Source of the DNA: Balaenoptera acutorostrata
Lineage: Eukaryota > Chordata > Mammalia > Artiodactyla > Balaenopteridae
Assembly (NCBI RefSeq): GCF_949987535.1
Contig: NC_080065.1
Location: 37,549,239 to 37,613,238 of the forward strand
Direction: 5' to 3'
Length of the DNA: 64,000 nucleotides
A model generated the notes under the pieces. The model made no database searches, had not been told where the DNA came from, and worked only from the letters and a program-made list of their open reading frames with translations. A program made the position numbers and the translations under genes. Of the stretch, positions 25,900-37,679 are shown one piece after another (within the stretch, counting starts at the first letter, position 1; each line of letters begins with the position of its first letter).

Positions 25900-26840
25900 T
25901 ATTTCCTTTTAGATTTCTCAGAAAATTAGTCTACACAGCCTGGCTCTCTCTCCCTAACTTTGGTTCCATCTTTAACTGCTGTAATCAGACTATCATGATT
26001 GTAACTCATATAAAACCTCTGTGAAATATCCTCAGTGACTACTAAAGAAACTCACCAGCCTTCTGTGATCTCATTCCTAAATCCTAGCTCAGAGCTTAGC
26101 AGGCATTTAAGTTAACATTGTTGAATAAAGGAATGAGTGAATCCTGCTCAGCCTTGCTGGAACATTTGATACTGCTGTACTTCCTTCTTGAAATATTTTC
26201 CTCCTTTGGCTTTTTAGCCATGACTCTTTCCTAGTTTTTCTACTTTCTTGTAACTGTCCTTTCTCAGTCTCCTTTGCTGCCTCTTGCTGCTCTTCCAACT
26301 CCTAAATGAGAGTGTTATCCAAAGTTCTATTCAAGACTTCAACTTGCTCCATGCTTCTTCCTAGGGTGATCTCATTCAATTCTTTGGCCTCATGCCTTGT
26401 AATAGATGCATAATAAATTGATACCATCCAATCTGACCTACATTACAGATTCCCTGTCTGCCTATCAGGTAACTAAATTTCATTGCTCCATGGGAAACTT
26501 AAACTTAAAATGTTTTAGATGAAACATAGTATCTTCCCCTTCAAACCTGCTCCTTTATATGTGTCTCTATCATACTTATCTCATATTCCTTCCATCTCAT
26601 CCTTGGATTCATCTTGAATTCTTACCTGCCCCTCAAACCTCACATTCAGTCAGCCTTAAAGTCCCATTGTACTGACCTCCAAATCCTATCTCAGATATGG
26701 CCTCTTCTTTTCCATTCCTTTGCCAATGGCCTGGTTTCCGGTTGGGACCACTGACATAGCTTTTAGGTAATGTTCCCTTTATCCTAGCTACTACCATTTA
26801 ACCTTCCTCTTCAGGCATTATCCTGCCTCAGCCTCTAGAA
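25900..26840 (+). repeat. Long L2 LINE fragment
   Basis: About 0.9 kb of old L2 in sense order: TACTTCCTTCTTGAAATATT, TCTCAGTCTCCTTTGCTGCC, AGGGTGATCTCATTCAATTC and AAACTTAAACTTAAAATG. No open frame survives. It is one of the longest ancient repeats in the window. Confidence 0.65.
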
Positions 26841-28636
26841 TGGATTTAATCTTAGAAAAAAAGCTATAGAATTGATTCCAGACAATAGAGTGGCATGTCT
26901 CATCAAATTCCTCTTGCTTTCTGTCTCACTTTCATTAACAGGAATCTTGTCTTGGTAACTTATCCAGTATTCAAGTCTTCTAAGGAAATTATTTTCTCTT
27001 ATGACCCCCTTCCACCCTTAGGATACTGAAATTTCACCACTAAATGTTAGGCTGGTAAGTAGAACTTAGTTATGTGTTGAGTCTCTCTGCCTGTTGGTGT
27101 TCCTTCAATATCATTGACTCCAGAGTACTAATTAGTCAGCTCCATTCCCTGTTACCTTGTACTAAAATCCCTAAACACAACTCTGTGTGGACTCTGGCCT
27201 TGACAGGGTACAAACCTGATTGATGGCATATAAGACTCTGACCTCAGTACATGATCATCTCTGCAGGTAGATCTGTACTGCCCCATTCCCGGTAGTACTT
27301 AATAAACAAAACCTACTATTGGTTTCTGACTGTAATAGAGTAGGGAAAATACACAGATTATGAAAAAATATTAATTCTCAAATCACTTTTACTTGATTTG
27401 GAAGTCAGTCAATTCTCTCCAATTGTAACTACACAATGCTCAATCTGACAGAAAAAAATGTCAAAATTAATTATTTGGTAATTATTTGACAACCTACAAT
27501 TAATCTCATTAATTTTTTTCCCCCATTGATTAAAGTGATCGGTTATTTGGATTTTTCAGAGACAAAGTCCAAACCTTGAGGAATAAGGATCACTCCTTAT
27601 TCCTGTCATGTAATCTTGCTTCAGTCCTCCAGCACACGATCAGGGCTTTGTGGACAATACAAGCGATTTTGTGTCATCAGAGGTAATGCACAATATGTAA
27701 CACAAACCAAAACACTTCTAAAACTGAACAGATAATTAAAAACTACATGCTTGTAATTTAATATTTGTACTTCACTTGACATAAATGTATAGGAAATACA
27801 ATTTTTAATATTAAATTAAACCCGACACATCTTGTAGAACACTGAGATTAATCCTTTTGTAAGGAAAAATCAAAATGATCATGCTGTGTTTTCTCCTTGC
27901 ATAAATCTGTATCTTTCATATTGTGTAAAGGCTCACTCAGCACGTCTCAGAGACAGTAAGCTGAAGTAAAGGAGGTTGGTTTCTTTACTTTTAAGTCTTT
28001 TGATCCAGGATCCCAGATACTAAATTTAAGAAGCATTATTACATTAATGCTTCCCAGTAGAGAAGCTCAATATTCATCACAATTTCTTTAAACTTGCTGG
28101 GTTGTTTCTTTAAACCAATAGATGAGCTGACAGTGAATAGTTTAGAGCAGCAGCGTTTCAGTCAAGGGGCAGAAAAGAAAGCCTGCTCCAACTGCCACCC
28201 TTGGTGAAACTTATTAAACCTCTTTTTCATATAGATTTCCTTTTAAGGACTATCAATAGGGCTGTCTGAAAAATAATTAAAAGACACCCCAAGGAATAAA
28301 GAATCCCTAAATTACTGCTAACTTCCCGTAAACCAGCTCAGCTATACATTCTCCCTCTCCACTATAGCATCTGCCTGCGCCATTCTCAGCCAAGAGTCAA
28401 ATGGAATCATTCCCTGAGGTTCTGCTGTGTACAGGAGCTGCTAAGCCAGGGATAACAGTATCCCAAACTTCTAAATCTGCCAACACAGCATTGGTGAGGG
28501 CAGCTTCCTAAATGGGAAGGTCCTGAGACCAGGAAGAATCTATACATGAAATATAAAGATTTAAGAGGAAAATCAATAGAGCAGCAATACTCTTAGGTAA
28601 TCAGAAAGACCAATAGACCCATCTGTTTCCCTAGAG

Positions 28637-29347
28637 AAGTGGTACTTAACCAGGGTTGATTTTGATCCAGGAAATATTTGACAACACCTGGAGATGTTTT
28701 GTGTTGTTATAAGTGAAGGGGGCAGTGCTACTGGCATTGAGTGGGTAGAGGGCCAGAGATGCAGCTGACCGTCCTGCAATGCACTGGACAGCTTCCACAA
28801 CAAAGAATCAACCAGCCCAAAATGTCTGTACAGTAGTCCCCCTGATGTGCAGGGGATATGTTCCAAGACACCCAGTGGATGCCTGAAACCATGAATAGTA
28901 CCAAATCCTATATATACTATGTTTTTTCCTATACGGACATACATATGATAAAGTTTAACTTATAAATTAGGCACAGTAAGAGACTATCTGAATTGCCAAC
29001 ATCACTACTCTTGTACTTTCGGGCCATTATTAAGTAAAATAAGTGTTACTTGAACACAAGCACTGAGATACCATGGCAGTCTATCTGATAACCAAGATGG
29101 CTAAGTGACCAATGGGCGGGATATGCCACTCAAAGGGATGAATCACTGCCAAGGTGGGACAGAGCGGTAAGAATGAGATTTCACCACACTACTTAAACAC
29201 TGAACAACTTAAAACTTATGAATTGTTCATTTCTGGAATTTTCCATGTAATATTTTTGGGCCAGAGATGACCTGGATAACTGAAACCTCAAAAAGCAAAA
29301 CATCGAATAAGGGGGGACTACTGTACTAACAAGGTTGAGAAAGCTTC
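28637..29347 (+). mobile_element. MER20-like hAT element split by MER2
   Basis: The left part (28637-28830) reads GTGGTACTTAACCAGGGT, CTGGAGATGTTTTGTG, GTGCTACTGGCATTGAGTGG and AAAATGTCTG. The right part (29324-29347) completes it with AACAAGGTTGAGAAAGC. The interruption is the MER2 element. Removing that element leaves one continuous MER20 body, so the order of insertion is MER20, then MER2. Confidence 0.85.
28831..29323 (-). mobile_element. MER2 / Tigger-type DNA transposon nested in MER20
   Basis: Terminal inverted repeats CAGTAGTCCCCC and GGGGGACTACTG are flanked by TA on both sides (28829-28830, 29324-29325), the Tc1/mariner target duplication. Internal matches to Tigger1-derived MER2 include GGATGCCTGAAACCATGAAT and GTTACTTGAACACAAGCAC. 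At 493 bp it cannot encode a transposase. Two minus-strand open frames of about 70-120 codons are fortuitous. Confidence 0.92.
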
Positions 29348-29894
29348 CTCTAGTTGAAACTGGACAGGTAGATAAAGTAATTTCCAGAAGTAGAAACCAA
29401 ACATGGAATTGTCTCCCTCTACCCACACACACATTTTCCCACAGTAAAACTCATCTCTCACATGCTTCTCATTGTGCCATTTTACTTTGAAGATATTCTG
29501 AATACTTACAGCAACTAAAACTATCACACATGAAGCACTGCTTTTTTTTTAAACATCTTTATTGGAGTATAATTACAATCTTGTGTTAGTTTCTGCTGTA
29601 TGATAAACTGAATCGGCTATATGCATACATATATCCCTATATCCCCTCCCTCTTGTGTCTCCCTTTCCACCCCTCTAGGTGGTCACAAATCACAGAGCTG
29701 ATCTCCCTGTGCTATGCAGCTGCTTCCCACTAGCTATCTATTTTACATTTGGTAGTGTATATATGTACATGCCACTCTCTCACTTCTTTCCAGCTTGCCC
29801 TTCCCCCTCCCTGTGCCCTCAAGTTCATTCTCTACATTTGTGTCTTTATTCTTATCCTGTCACAAAGTTCTTCAGAACCAGTTTTTTTTTTTTT

Positions 29895-32338
29895 AGATTC
29901 CATATATACGTGTTAGCATATGGTATTTGTTTTTCTCTTTCTGACTTACTTTACTCTGTATGACAGACTCTAGGTCCATCCACCTCATTACGAATAACTC
30001 AATTTCTTTTCTTTTTATGGCTGAGTAATATTCCATTGTATATATGTGCCACATCTTCTTTATCTATTCATCTGTTGATGGACACTTAGGTTGCTTCCAT
30101 GTCCTGGCTATTATAAATACAGCTGCAATGAACATTGTGGTATATGACACTTTTTGAATTATGGTTTTCTCAGGGTATATGCACAGTAGTGGGATTGCTG
30201 GGTCATATGGTAGTTCTATTTTTAGTTTTTTAAGGAATTTTCATACTGTTCTCCATAGTGGCTGTATCAATTTACATTCCCATCAACAGTGCAAGAGGGT
30301 TCCACCCTCTCCAGCATTTATTGTTTGTGGATTCTTTGATGATGGCCATTCTGACTGGTGTGAGGTGATACCTCATTGTAGTTTTGATTTGCATTTCTCT
30401 AATGATTAGTGATGTTGAGCATCCTTTCATGTGTTTGTTGGCAATCTGTATATCTTCTTTGGAGAAATGTCTGCTTAGGTTTTCTACCCATTTTGGGATT
30501 GGGTTGTTTGTTTTTTTGATATTGAGCTGCATGAACTGCTTGTATATTTTGGAGATTAATCCTTTGTCAGCTGCTTCATCTGCAAATATTTTCTCCCATT
30601 CTGATGGTTGTCTTTTCATCTTGTTTATGGTTTCCTTTGCTGTGCAAAAGTTTTAAGTTTCATTAAGTCCCATTTGTTTAGTTTTGTTTTTATTTCCATT
30701 TCTCTAGGAGGTGGGTCAAAAAGGATCTTGCTGTGATTTATGTCATAGAGTGTTCTCCCTATGTTTTCCTCTAAGAGTTTGATAGTGTCTGGCCTTACAT
30801 TTAGGTCTTTAATCCATTTTGAGTTTATTTTTGTGTATGGTGTTAGGGAGGGTTCTAATTTCATTCTTTTACATGTAGCTATCCAGTTTTCCCAGCACCA
30901 CTTATTGAAGAGGCTGTCTTTTATCTATTGTATATTCTTGCCTCCTTTATCAAAGATAAGGTGACCATATGTGTGTGGGTCTATCTCTGGGCTTTCTATC
31001 CTGTTCCACTGACCTATATTTCTGTTTTTGTGCCAGTACCATACTCTCTTGATTACTGTAGCTTTGTAGTATAGTCTGAAGTTAGGGAGCCTGATTCCTC
31101 CACCTCCGATTTTCTTCTCAATATTGCTTTGGCTATTCGGGGTCTTTTGGGTTTCCATACAAATTGTGAAGTTTTTTGTTCTAGTTCTGTGAAAAATGCC
31201 ATTGGTAGTTTGATAGGGATTGCATTGAACCTGTAGATTGCTTTGGGTAGTAGAGTCATTTTCACAATGTTGATTCTTCCAATCCAAGAATACATATCTC
31301 TCCATCAGTTTGTATAATCTTTAATTTCTTTCATCAGTGTCTTCTAGTTTTCTGCATACAGGTCTTTTATCTCCTTAGGTAGGTTTATTCCTAGGTATTT
31401 TATTCTTTTTGTTGCAATGGTAATTGGGAGTGTTTCCTTAATTTCTCTCTCAGATTTTTCATCATTAGTCTATAGGAATGCAAGACATTGCTGTGCATTA
31501 ATTTTGTATCCTGCTACTTTACCAAATTCATTGATTAGCTCTAGTAGATTTCTGGTAGCATCTTTAGGATTCTCTATGTATAGTATCATGTCATCTACAA
31601 ACAGTGACAGTTTTACTTCTTCCTTTCCGATTTGGATTCTTTTTACTTCTTTTTCTTCTCTGTTTGCTGTGGCTAAAACTTCCAAAACTATGTTGAATAA
31701 TAGTGGTGAGAGTGGGCAACCTTGTCTTGTTCCTGATCTTAGTGGAAATGGTTTCAGTTTTTCACCATTGAGAATGATGCTGCCTGTGCATTTGTCATAT
31801 ATGGCCTTTATTATGTTGAGGTAAATTCCCTCTATGCCTACTTTCTGGAGGGTTTTTATCATAAGTGGTTGTTGAATTTTGTCAAAAGCTTTTTCTGCGC
31901 CAATTGAGATGATCATATGGTTTTTCTCCTTCAATTTGTTAATATGGTGTATCACGTTGATTGATTTGCATATACTGAAGAATCCTTGCATTCCTGGGAT
32001 AAACCCCACTTGATCATGGTGTATGATCCTTTTAATGTGCTGTTGGATTCTGTTTGCTAGTATTTTGTTGAGGATTTTTGCATCTATGTTCATCACTGAT
32101 ATTGGCCTGTAGTTTTCTTTCCTTGTGACATCTTTGTCTGGTTTTGGTATCAGGGTGATGGTGGCCTCGTAGAATGAATTTGGGAGTGTTCCTCCCTCTG
32201 CTATATTTTGGAAGAGTTTGAGAAGGATAGGTGTTAGCTCTTCTCCAAATGTTTGATAGAATTCACCTGTGAAGCCATCTTGTCCTGGGCTTTTGTTTCT
32301 TGGAAGTTTTGTTTTTTTTTTTTAAATTCACGTTCTTT

Positions 32339-32369
<31 letters not shown>

Positions 32370-34029
32370 TGACTGTGTTGAGTCTTCGTTTCTGTGTGAG
32401 GGCTTTCTCTAGTTGCGGCAAGTGGCGACCACTCTTCATCGCGGTGCACGGGCCTCTCACCATCGCGGCCTCTCTTGTTGCGGAGCACAGGCTCCAGACG
32501 CGCAGGCTCAGTAATTGTGGCTCACAGGCCCAGTTGCTCCGTGGCATGTGGGATCTTCTCAGACCAGGGCTCAAACCCGTGTCCCCTGCATTGGCAGGCA
32601 GATTCTCAACCACTGCGCCACCAGGGAAGCCCCTCTTGGAAGATTTTTAATCACAGTTTCAATTTCAGTGCTTGTGTTTGGTCTGTTTATATTTTCTATT
32701 TCTTCCTGGTTCAGTCTTGGAAGGTTGTGCTTTACTAAGAATTTGTCCATTTCTTCCAGGTTGTCCATTTTATTGGCATAGTGTTGCTTGTAGTAATCTC
32801 TCATGATCCTTTGTATTTCTGCAGTATCAGTTGTTACTGCTCCTTCTTCATTTCTAATTCTGTTGATTTGAGTCTTTTCCCTTTTTTTTCTTGATGAGTC
32901 TGGCTAATGGTTTATCAATTTTTAAAATCTTCTTGAAGAACCTGCTTTTGGTTTTATTGATCTTTGCTATTGTTACCTTCATTTCTTTTTCATTTATTTC
33001 CAATCTGATTTTTATTATTTCCTTTCTTCTGGTAACTTTGGGCTTTTTATGTTCTTCTTTCTGTAATTGCTTTAGCTGTAAGGTTAGGTTGTTTATTTGA
33101 GATGTTTATTGTTTCTTGAGGTAGGATTGTATTGCTATAAATTTCCCTCTTAGAACTGCTTTTGCTGCATCCCATAGGGTTTGGGTCATTATGTTTTCAT
33201 TGTCATTTGTTTCTAGGTATTTTTTTATTTCCTTTTTGATTTCTTCATTGATCTCTTGGTTATTTAGTGGTGTATTGTTTAGCCTCCATGTTTTTGTATA
33301 TTTTACATTTTTTTCCCTGTAATTGATATATAGTAATTGATATCTAGTCTCATAGTGTTGTGGTCGGAAAAGATACTTGATATGATTTCAATTTTCTTAA
33401 ATTTACCAAGGCTTGATTTGTGACCCATGATAAGATCTATCCTGGAGAATGTTCCATGAGCACTTGAGAGGAATGTGTATTCTGTTGTTGTTTGATGGAA
33501 TGTCCTATAAATATCAATTAAGTCCATCTTGTTTAGTGTGTCATTTAAAGCTTGTGTTTCCTTATTTATTTTCATTTTGGATGATCTGTCCATTGGTGAA
33601 ATTGGGGTGTTAAAGTCCCCTATTCTTATTGTGTTACTCTTGGTTTCTCCCTTTATGGCTGTTAGCATTTGCCTTATGTATTGAGGTGCATAAATATTAC
33701 AATTGTTATATCTTTTTCTTGGATTGATCCCTTGATCATTATGTAGTGTCCTTCTTTGTCTCTTGCAATAATCTTTATTTTAAAGTCTATTTTTTCTGAT
33801 ATGAGGATTGCTACTCCAGCTTTCTTTTGATTTCCATTTGCATGGAATAGCTTTTTCCATCTCCTCACTTTCAGTCTGTATGTGTCCTTAGGTCTGAAGT
33901 GGGTCTCTTGTAGACAGCATATATATGTGTCTTGTTTTGTATCCATTCAGCCAGTCTATGTCTTTTGGTTGGAACATTTAATCCATTTACATTTAAGGTA
34001 ATTATCGATATGTATGTTCCTATTCCCAT
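29895..34029 (-). pseudogene. L1 ORF2 pseudogene (minus-strand copy), interrupted by SINE
   Basis: The start codon equivalent is at 34029-34027. Recognisable blocks, in order on the minus strand, are: endonuclease CLQETHF (about 33900) and GDFNTPISPMD (about 33610); reverse transcriptase [12 protein letters not shown] (about 31900) and LFVDDMILY (about 31600, Val replacing Ala of FADD); then the C-terminal CWRG region (about 30320). Frames change repeatedly, with stops and indels. The first Asp of the polymerase motif reads Gly (SIGAEKAF). The SINE at 32311-32633 splits the fingers region. It is certainly non-functional. Confidence 0.92.
32311..32633 (-). mobile_element. CHR-type tRNA-derived SINE nested in the old L1
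   Basis: On the minus strand this starts GGGGCTTCCCTGGTGGCGCA, carries A-box and B-box-like promoter sequence (about 32609-32624 and 32567-32579) and ends in (AAAT)n at 32337-32370, then an A-rich tail. The TSDs are clear: TCTTGGAAGTTTT from 32298 and TCTTGGAAGATTTT from 32634, both L1 sequence, so the SINE landed after the L1. The body (CGCAACTAGAGAAAG, GAAGACTCAAC) fits the CHR-2-like group of cetaceans as I remember it. RNA polymerase III would be its transcription machinery. Confidence 0.9.
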
Positions 34030-34269
34030 TTTCTTAATTGTTTTGGGTTTGTAATTGTAGGTCTTTTCCTTCTCTTGTGTTTCCTGCCTAGAGAAATTCT
34101 TTTAGCATTTGTTGTAAAGCTGCTTTGGTGGTGCGGCATTCTCTTCGATTTTGCTTGCCTGTAAAGTTTTTAATTACCCCATCGAATCTGACTGCGATCC
34201 TTGCTGGGTAGAGTAATGTTGGTTGTAGGTTTTTCCCTTTCATCACTTTAAATACATCCTGCCACTTCC

Positions 34270-34465
34270 TTCTGGCTTGCAGTGTTTCTGCTGAAAGGTC
34301 AACTGTTAACCTTATGGGGAGTCCCTTGTATGTTGCTTTTCCCTTGCTGCTTTAATATTTTTTCATTGTATTTAAATTTTGATAGTTTGATTAATATGTG
34401 TCTTGGCTGGTTTCTGCTTGGATTTATCCTCTATGGGACTCTCTGTGCTTCCTGGACTTGATTGA
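34270..34465 (-). pseudogene. L1 ORF1 3' remnant (minus-strand copy)
   Basis: Read on the minus strand, homology to ORF1 starts near 34465 with the codons for QVQEAQRVP and continues into the C-terminal domain region. Everything of ORF1 before that (about 530 bp, including the start, coiled coil and most of the RRM) is absent. The 5' UTR is joined almost directly to it through a short stretch containing repeats of TTGATTGACT. The remnant is also shortened after the KAAREK-equivalent region. Confidence 0.75.
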
Positions 34466-36444
34466 CTATTGATTGGCTTGATTGACTGTGTTTGTGCTCT
34501 CCTTTTTGCAGGCTCCAGGTTCGTAGTTCCTGTTGTTTTTGGTGTCTTCCCTCAGTGGTAAAGTTGGTTCAGTGGCTTGTGTAGGCTTCCTGGTGGAGAG
34601 GACTGGTGCCTGTGTTCTAGTGTATGAGGCTGGATCTTGTCCTTCTGGTGGGCAGGACCACGTCTGGTGGTGTGTTTTGGGGTGTCTATGAACTTATTAA
34701 GATTTTAGGCAGCCTCTCTGCTAATGGGTGGTGTTGTGTTCCTGTCTTGCTAGTTGTTTGGCGTGGGTGTCCAGCACTGGACCTTGCTCGTCATTGAGTG
34801 GAGTTGGGTCTTAACGTTGAGATGGAGATCTCTGGGAGAGCTCTTGCTGAGTGATATTACGTGGGGCCAGGAGGTCTGTGGTGGTCCAATGTCCTGAACT
34901 TGGCTCTCCCACCTCAGAGGCTCAGGCCTGACACCTGGCCGGAGTACCAAGACCCTGTCAACCACACAGCTCAGAAGAGAAGGGAGAAAAGAAAGAAAAA
35001 AATAATAAAATAAAATAAAATGTTATTAAAATAAAAAATGTTTAAAAATTATTAAAATAAAAAAATTTTTAAGTAATAAAAAATAAGGAAGAAGCAGCCA
35101 AACCAGTAAATAAATCCACCAATGATAACAAGTGCTAAAAGCTATACTAATATACACATAAAAATCAGTAACTAGTCTGTCACATACAGCAAACTGCAAG
35201 TCTACAGTTGCTCCCAAAGTCCACTGCCTCAATTTTGGGGTGATTCGTTGTCTATTCAGGTATTCCACAAATGCAGGGTACATCAAGTTGATTGTGGAGA
35301 TTTAATCTGCTGCTCCTGAAGCTGCATAGAGAAATTTCCCTTTGTCTTCTTTGTTTGCACAGCTTCTGGGGTTCAGCTTTGGATTTGGCCCTGTCTCTGC
35401 ATGTAGGTCACCCTCTGGCATCTGTTCTTCACCCAGACAGGAGGCGATTAAAGGAACAGCTGATTAAGGGGCTCTGGCTCACTCAGGCCGGGGGGAGGGA
35501 GGCGTATGGATGTGGGGCGAGCCTGCGGCGGCAGAGGCTGGCATGACGTTGCAACAGCCTATGGTGCACCGTGTGTTCTCCCGGGGAAGTTGTCCCTGGA
35601 TCCTGGGACCCTGGCAGTGGCAGGCTGCACAGCCTCCCGGGAGGGGCGGTGTGGAGAGTGACCTGTGCTCGCACACAGGCTTCTTGGTGGCGGCAGCAGC
35701 AGCCTTAGTGTCTCATGCCCATCTCTGGGGTCCGCGCTGATAGCCAAGGCTCACGCCCGTCTCTGGAGCTTGTTTAGGCGGCGCTCTGCCTTCTGTGGGC
35801 AGACGGGGAAGGAGCCCCCTCTCCTTGTGCACCCCGAAACAATGGTGTCTTGCCTCTTAGGCAGGTCAAGACTATTTCCCAGACTCCCTCCCGGCTGGGT
35901 GTGGTGCACTAGCCCCCTTCAGGCTGTGTTCACGCCGCCAACCCCAGTCCTCTCCCTGGGATCCAACCTCCGAAGCCCAAGCCTCAGCTCCCAGCCCCCG
36001 CCCACCCCGGCGGGTGAGCAGACACGCCTCTCGGGCTGGTGAGTGCTGCTCGGTGCCGAGCCTCTGTGTGGGAGTCTCTCCGCTTTGCCCTCCGCACCCC
36101 TGTGGCTGCGCTCTCCTCTGTGGCTCCGAAGCTCCCCCCCTCTGCCACCCGCAGTCTCCGCCTGCGAAGGGGCTCCTAGTGCGTGGAAACCTTTCCTCCT
36201 TCACAGCTCCCTCCCACTGGTGCAGGTCCCGTCCCTATTCTTTTGTCTCTGTTTTTTCTTTTTTCTTTTGCCCTACCCAAGTACGTGGGGAGTTTCTTGC
36301 CTTTTGGGAGGTCTGAAGTCTTCTGCCAGCATTCAGTAGGTGTTCTGTAGGAGTTGTTCCACTTGTAGATGTATTTTTGATTTATCTGTGGGGAGGAAGG
36401 TGATCTCCGTGTCTTACTCCTCCGCCATCTTGAAGGTCCAGCCA
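34466..36444 (-). promoter_or_regulatory. Long CpG-rich L1 5' UTR (minus-strand copy)
   Basis: About 2 kb upstream of the ORF1 stub. The outer part (about 35380-36440) is dense in CpG and CCGCCC/GGCGG blocks, in strong contrast to the AT-rich intron around it. An A/T-rich stretch (about 34980-35100) separates it from a less GC-rich inner part (about 34500-34980). This arrangement matches what I remember of artiodactyl-cetacean L1 5' UTRs. By family role it would be an internal promoter firing leftward, in PLCXD3 sense. The several open frames over it are by-products of its GC content. Confidence 0.75.
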
Positions 36445-36717
36445 AAGCATTGTTTTTGAGTTTGTTTGAAACCCAGCAGAATATGTGGCTTAGGCACTTA
36501 TTTCTACCAATCTCTTGATTTTTACCTCAAAATTTCTTTCAATTGTTCTGACAATTCTCAAGATAATCAGTAAAGTTTTCAGGCTAAAATTAAACCATGC
36601 AGATAAGTACCTTTTATTCATTGATCTCCATCTCCACTCCAGGAACTTCTGTGTGGCAGGAGTTTTGCAGAGACTAGATTTGTCTAGTTCTTATTTAACT
36701 TAATAAATTAAGTGATT
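36445..36717. other. Spacer between two head-to-head L1s
   Basis: A stretch of 273 bp that includes the target duplication of the minus-strand L1 (36445-36457). The rest is AT-rich intron with no gene or repeat I recognise. Because both L1 promoters face outward from it, it is the centre of a divergent arrangement. Confidence 0.8.
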
Positions 36718-37679
36718 AACCAAGATGGCGGAGTAGAAGGACGTGCTCTCACTCCCTCTTGTGAGAGCACCAGAATCACAACTGGCTGCTGGACAATCAT
36801 TGACAGGAAGACCCTGGACTTCACCAAGGAGGATACCCCACGTCCAAGGACAGAGGAGAAGCCACAGTGAGACGGTAGGAGGGGCGCAATCAGAGTAAAA
36901 TCAAATCCCATAACTGCTGGGTGGGTGACTCACAGACTGGCGAACACTTATACCACAGAAGTCCACCCACTGGAGTGAAGGTTCTGAGCCCCACCTCAGG
37001 CTTCCCAACCTGGGGGTCCGGCAAAGGGAGGAGGAATTCCTAGAGAATCAGACTTTGAAGTCTAGTGGGAATTGATTGCAGGACTGTGACAGGACTGGGG
37101 GAAACAGAGACCCCACTCTTGGAGGGCACACACAAAGTAATGTGTGCATCGGGACCCAGGGGAAGGAGCAGTGACCCTGGGGGAGACTGAACCAGACGTA
37201 CCTGCTGGTGTTGGGGGGTCTCCTGCAGAGGCGAGTGGTGGCTCTGTTTCACCGTGGGGATAAGGACACTGGCAGCAGAGGTCCTGGGAAGTTCTCCTTG
37301 GCGTGAGCCCTCCCAGAGTCTGCCATTAACCCCACCAAAGAGCACGGGTAGGCTCCAGTGTTGGGTTGCCTCAGGCAAAACAACCAACAGGGAGGGAACC
37401 CAGCCCCACCCATCAACAGTCAAGTGGATTAAGGTTTTACTGAGCTCTGATCGCCACAGCAACAGGGAGGGAACCCAGCCCCACCCATCAACAGTCAAGT
37501 GGATTAAGGTTTTACTGAGCTCTGACCACCACAGCAACAGTCAGCTCTACCCACCACCAGAGCCTCCCATCAAGCCTCTTAGATAGCCTCAACCACCAGA
37601 GGGCAGACAACAGAAGCAAGAAAAACTACAATCCTGCAGCCTGTGGACCAAAAACCACAGTTACAGAAAGACAGAGAAG
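36718..37679 (+). promoter_or_regulatory. L1 5' UTR and presumed internal promoter (younger copy)
   Basis: This is non-coding sequence between the CAAGATGG start and the ORF1 ATG at 37680. By family knowledge the 5' UTR carries the element's internal RNA polymerase II promoter. It contains a 75-bp tandem duplication (37386-37460 and 37461-37535) and is rich in CCACCC and CAGG-type motifs. It does not resemble the 2-kb, CpG-rich 5' UTR of the neighbouring minus-strand L1, so the two L1s belong to different promoter lineages. Confidence 0.75.
37386..37535 (+). repeat. Two-copy 75-bp tandem duplication in the L1 5' UTR
   Basis: Two adjacent units each begin AACAGGGAGGGAACCCAG and end CCACAGC. 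They differ at only two bases (GATCGCC against GACCACC). A third partial start (AACAGTCAG) follows at 37536. It looks like a promoter monomer gained by slippage or unequal exchange within the L1 lineage or at this locus. Confidence 0.9.

Larger units (their letters stand above)
29546..36444 (-). mobile_element. Old full-length-type LINE-1, minus strand, with nested SINE
   Basis: Read on the minus strand, this begins with AAGATGGCGGAGGAGTAAGAC near 36440. It has a long GC-rich 5' UTR, a stub of ORF1, a decayed ORF2 and a 3' UTR ending in a T9 tract on the plus strand (about 29542-29550). A degenerate target-site duplication flanks it: AAGCACTGCTTTT at 29533-29545 and AAGCATTGTTTTT at 36445-36457, two transitions apart and beginning A-rich in L1 orientation as expected for L1 endonuclease. 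It has the same sense as PLCXD3. ORF2 is split into many frames, so this copy is older than the plus-strand L1. A CHR SINE sits inside ORF2. Confidence 0.93.

Noticed and set aside
28573..28944. 123-codon minus-strand open frame
   Set aside because: Overlaps the MER20 and MER2 junction; it is transposon sequence and not a gene.
32567..32633. tRNA gene from A- and B-box-like sequence
   Set aside because: Part of a SINE head with a SINE body and tail and TSDs; no tRNA cloverleaf with an anticodon arm was evident.
35400..36340. Cluster of overlapping open frames of 62-125 codons on both strands
   Set aside because: They lie on the GC-rich L1 5' UTR, where stop codons are rare by composition. 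No splice or protein-family support.
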